Shown piece by piece: positions 5,054 through 6,815 of a stretch of DNA of 6,815 nucleotides. Under the pieces are notes generated by a model, which saw only the letters and a program-made list of their open reading frames with translations, was not told where the DNA came from and did not search any database. Positions within the stretch are counted from its first letter, which is position 1, and every line of letters begins with the position of its first letter. A program made the translations under genes and the position numbers. The stretch spans positions 1-6,815 of the forward strand of contig JAGOCU010000123.1 in NCBI GenBank assembly GCA_017998555.1, written 5' to 3'. Origin of the DNA: Thermoflexales bacterium. GTDB lineage: Bacteria > Chloroflexota > Anaerolineae > J036 > Brachytrichaceae.

Positions 5054-6022
5054 ATGATGGGCTGGTTGAATCATCGCGGCGCGAAGTCCCTGGCGGCGCT
5101 CTCCGCTGTGGCTGCGCTGTGCCTCAACCTGGCCGCCGCGATCGCGATCGGACGGCCAGCCTCTGCCCAGACCCAGAATCGGGCCGGGCTGGTCGTCGCT
5201 TTCGCCAACGGCGCGGTGGAAACGCGCTGTGTCACTTTCAGCGAGCCCTCGATCACGGGCTATGAACTCATGCGCCGGTCGGGGTTGCCGTTCTCAGCCC
5301 AGGTAAGCGGCCTCGGGGCGGCCATGTGCAAGATCGGGGACGAGGGCTGTTCGTATCCGGCCCAAAGCTGTTTCTGCAAATGCGAGAACCCGGCCAGCGG
5401 CTGCGGCTACTGGATCTACGGCCAATGGTCGGGCACGGCCTGGCGCTATGCGGGCGTCGGCGCTGTGGCCCGGACCGTGACCGATGGCCAGGTCGATGGA
5501 TGGGTGTGGGACGTCGTGAGCGCGGATGCCGCGGCGGTACGCCTGCCACCCGTATCGTTGGCCCAAATCTGCGCGCCGCAAGCCGCTCCAACTCCTTCGG
5601 CTCCGACAGTGTCGGCTCCGACGCGCGCGGTCGTGACGACCCCACTGTCAACGCGGGCGCCCGCCACCCTCGCGCCACCCACGTTCACGGCAACGCCGCA
5701 GTTGCTGGCCTCCGGCGTGTCGACGGCGGCGGCGACGGGCACGCCTGTCGCTGCGCTCGCGACCGCGACGGCCGTGACTGCTCCCACCCCGACACCTGTC
5801 GCATCGACCGAAGCCCAACCCGCCACACGCGTGTTGCCAACCCCAATCGATAGCCCAACCGCGGCAATTGCATCGCCCGATCCAACGGCCACGATCTCAC
5901 CGATCACCAACGCCAGCGCCGCTTCGGGCGAGGGGATCGCGGGCTTTCTCGGCATCATGGCCCTCCTCGGCGGAATCGCCCTGGTCTGGCAGCGCTTCGG
6001 CCCGCGCGGGGGCCGGCGGTGA
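5054..6022 (+). CDS. Membrane-anchored secreted DUF4430 (transcobalamin-like C-terminal) protein
   Basis: Exported 322-aa protein. The signal peptide is about residues 1-38 (cleavage after ASA38). A DUF4430-like beta domain spans about 45-155: TGYELMRRSG (68-77), a GLGAAMCKIG segment (87-95), CGYWIYGQWSGTAWRYAGVGA (117 onward) and the closing VDGWVW (147-152). The domain has a Cys-rich insert, C92, C99, C106, C108, C110 and C117. Residues 174-290 are a Pro/Thr/Ser/Ala-rich linker. A single membrane helix (295-312) and a basic tail (RFGPRGGRR) anchor it with the domain outside. DUF4430 corresponds to the beta domain of transcobalamin, and this gene follows the toroid gene by 14 nt, so the two likely form a complementary binding pair. 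The start is ATG 5054 with AAGGGG 6 nt upstream; ATG 5057 is an equal alternative. The frame is open upstream to 4637, but that part overlaps the toroid gene. Confidence 0.88.
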   Translation: MMGWLNHRGAKSLAALSAVAALCLNLAAAIAIGRPASAQTQNRAGLVVAFANGAVETRCVTFSEPSITGYELMRRSGLPFSAQVSGLGAAMCKIGDEGCSYPAQSCFCKCENPASGCGYWIYGQWSGTAWRYAGVGAVARTVTDGQVDGWVWDVVSADAAAVRLPPVSLAQICAPQAAPTPSAPTVSAPTRAVVTTPLSTRAPATLAPPTFTATPQLLASGVSTAAATGTPVAALATATAVTAPTPTPVASTEAQPATRVLPTPIDSPTAAIASPDPTATISPITNASAASGEGIAGFLGIMALLGGIALVWQRFGPRGGRR

Positions 6023-6815
6023 CGCGACAACCGGGTCCGGCGGGCCGGCATGCCTTCAGCCTGATCGTCTTTGCCCTGGCCGCCCTGCTCGGTCTGGCCG
6101 CCCTGGCCTACCCTTTCGCCGCCGCGTCGCTGGGCCAGGGCGCGGGCCGGGCGGCCGACGCGCCGCTGGTTGTGGCTGGGCTTCTCACGTTGTGCGTGCT
6201 GGGCATGCTGGCCGAGGCGCAGTCCGGCAGCCTCAACGCGCGCGGGATCGCGTTGATGGGCGTGCTCGTTGCCTTGAACAGCGCGCTGCGCCTGGTGGAG
6301 AACATCATCCCGGGGCCGGGCGAATTCTCACCCGTTTTCGCCCTCATCATCCTCGCCGGCTATGTCTTTGGAGCGCGCTTTGGCTTTCTGACCGGCGCGC
6401 TCACCCTGTTGGTTTCGGCGGTGATCACCGCCGGGATCGGCCCGTGGCTGCCCTATCAGATGTTCACCGCCGGCTGGGTGGGCATGAGCGCGGGTTGGCT
6501 GCCCGGGCGTGCGGCGAACTGGCCGCGCTGGAAGACCCTCGCCCTGTTGGCGGGCTTCGGGATTGTGTGGGGATTTGCCTACGGGGCGATCCTCAATCTG
6601 TCGTTCTGGTATGTCCTGTCCGGTGATCCCGCGACGGCGTGGGTGCCCGGACTGGATGCCGGCGCGATCCTCGCGCGGTATGGCGGGTTTTATGCCGTCA
6701 CCTCGCTCGTGCCCGATCTGTTCCGAGCGTTGGGAAACGCGGCCCTGCTGGTGGTGTTTGGCCCGCCCACGCTCAAGGCACTGCGCCGGGCGCGCCGACA
6801 GCTCGCGTTTGAGCG
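6019..6815 (+). CDS. ECF transporter S component, probable cobalamin/corrinoid type (partial at right edge)
   Basis: Integral membrane substrate-binding subunit of an energy-coupling-factor (ECF) transporter; 265 codons are visible and no stop is reached. Core S-type segments are LMGVLVALNSALRLVENI (79-96), with an AxxxA motif (Ala85-Ala89) in the first core helix as used for contact with EcfT. PGPGEFSPVFALIILAGYVF (98-117) and FGFLTGALTLLVSA (121-134) follow, then PWLPYQMFTAGWVGMSAGW (142-160) and later helices at 174-199 and 222-248. Two additional hydrophobic segments precede the core (about 13-35 and 48-66), longer than a minimal six-helix S component. The GTG start at 6019 overlaps the preceding stop (GTGA), implying translational coupling. 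Cobalamin specificity, as in CbrT-type subunits, is inferred from the riboswitch and the transcobalamin-like neighbours. EcfA and EcfT genes are not visible and may lie to the right. Confidence 0.88.
   Translation, partial: MTRQPGPAGRHAFSLIVFALAALLGLAALAYPFAAASLGQGAGRAADAPLVVAGLLTLCVLGMLAEAQSGSLNARGIALMGVLVALNSALRLVENIIPGPGEFSPVFALIILAGYVFGARFGFLTGALTLLVSAVITAGIGPWLPYQMFTAGWVGMSAGWLPGRAANWPRWKTLALLAGFGIVWGFAYGAILNLSFWYVLSGDPATAWVPGLDAGAILARYGGFYAVTSLVPDLFRALGNAALLVVFGPPTLKALRRARRQLAFE

Overview
The window is GC-rich, gene-dense bacterial chromosome. No rRNA, tRNA, IS element, CRISPR array or phage gene was seen. The gene content best fits a Chloroflexota (Anaerolineae-like) bacterium: a DUF4332 helix-hairpin-helix protein, a Pro/Thr-rich surface linker, and a transcobalamin-like secreted module beside an ECF transporter subunit. 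This assignment is inference from family knowledge, not from a marker gene.

Layout. The left third (1-1886) is read on the minus strand. In transcription order it holds a class-I amidotransferase-like peptidase C26 (PuuD-like), a 113-aa two-helix membrane protein, an intrinsic terminator, and an EamA/DMT-family permease cut by the left edge. A 37-bp divergent intergenic region (1887-1923) separates this from the plus-strand genes. The middle (1924-3648) has three short plus-strand genes: a SixA-like histidine phosphatase, a DUF4332 protein and a MoaB-family molybdopterin adenylyltransferase homologue. Each is followed within about 20 nt by a long perfect hairpin (17-21 bp arms). All three hairpins have the same GC(TTC/GAA)GC apex, and two share a longer core in opposite orientation.

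The right half (about 3735-6815) is the most interesting part: a cobalamin-riboswitch-controlled operon. A TATAAT promoter is followed by a well-conserved cobalamin riboswitch (3767-3899), a very strong Shine-Dalgarno serving only a three-codon ORF, and a textbook rho-independent terminator 11 nt before the first structural gene. Three genes follow, tightly spaced or overlapping: a secreted alpha/alpha-toroid repeat protein, a secreted, membrane-anchored, Cys-rich DUF4430 protein, and an ECF-type S component that runs off the right edge.

How they may work together. Animal intrinsic factor and transcobalamin consist of an alpha/alpha-toroid domain fused to a DUF4430-like beta domain that together enclose B12. 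Here the same two folds are separate exported proteins under a B12 riboswitch, directly upstream of an ECF substrate-binding membrane subunit. My inference is a split, bacterial transcobalamin-like capture device that hands cobalamin or a corrinoid to an ECF transporter. The ATPase and T subunits would be supplied from outside this window.
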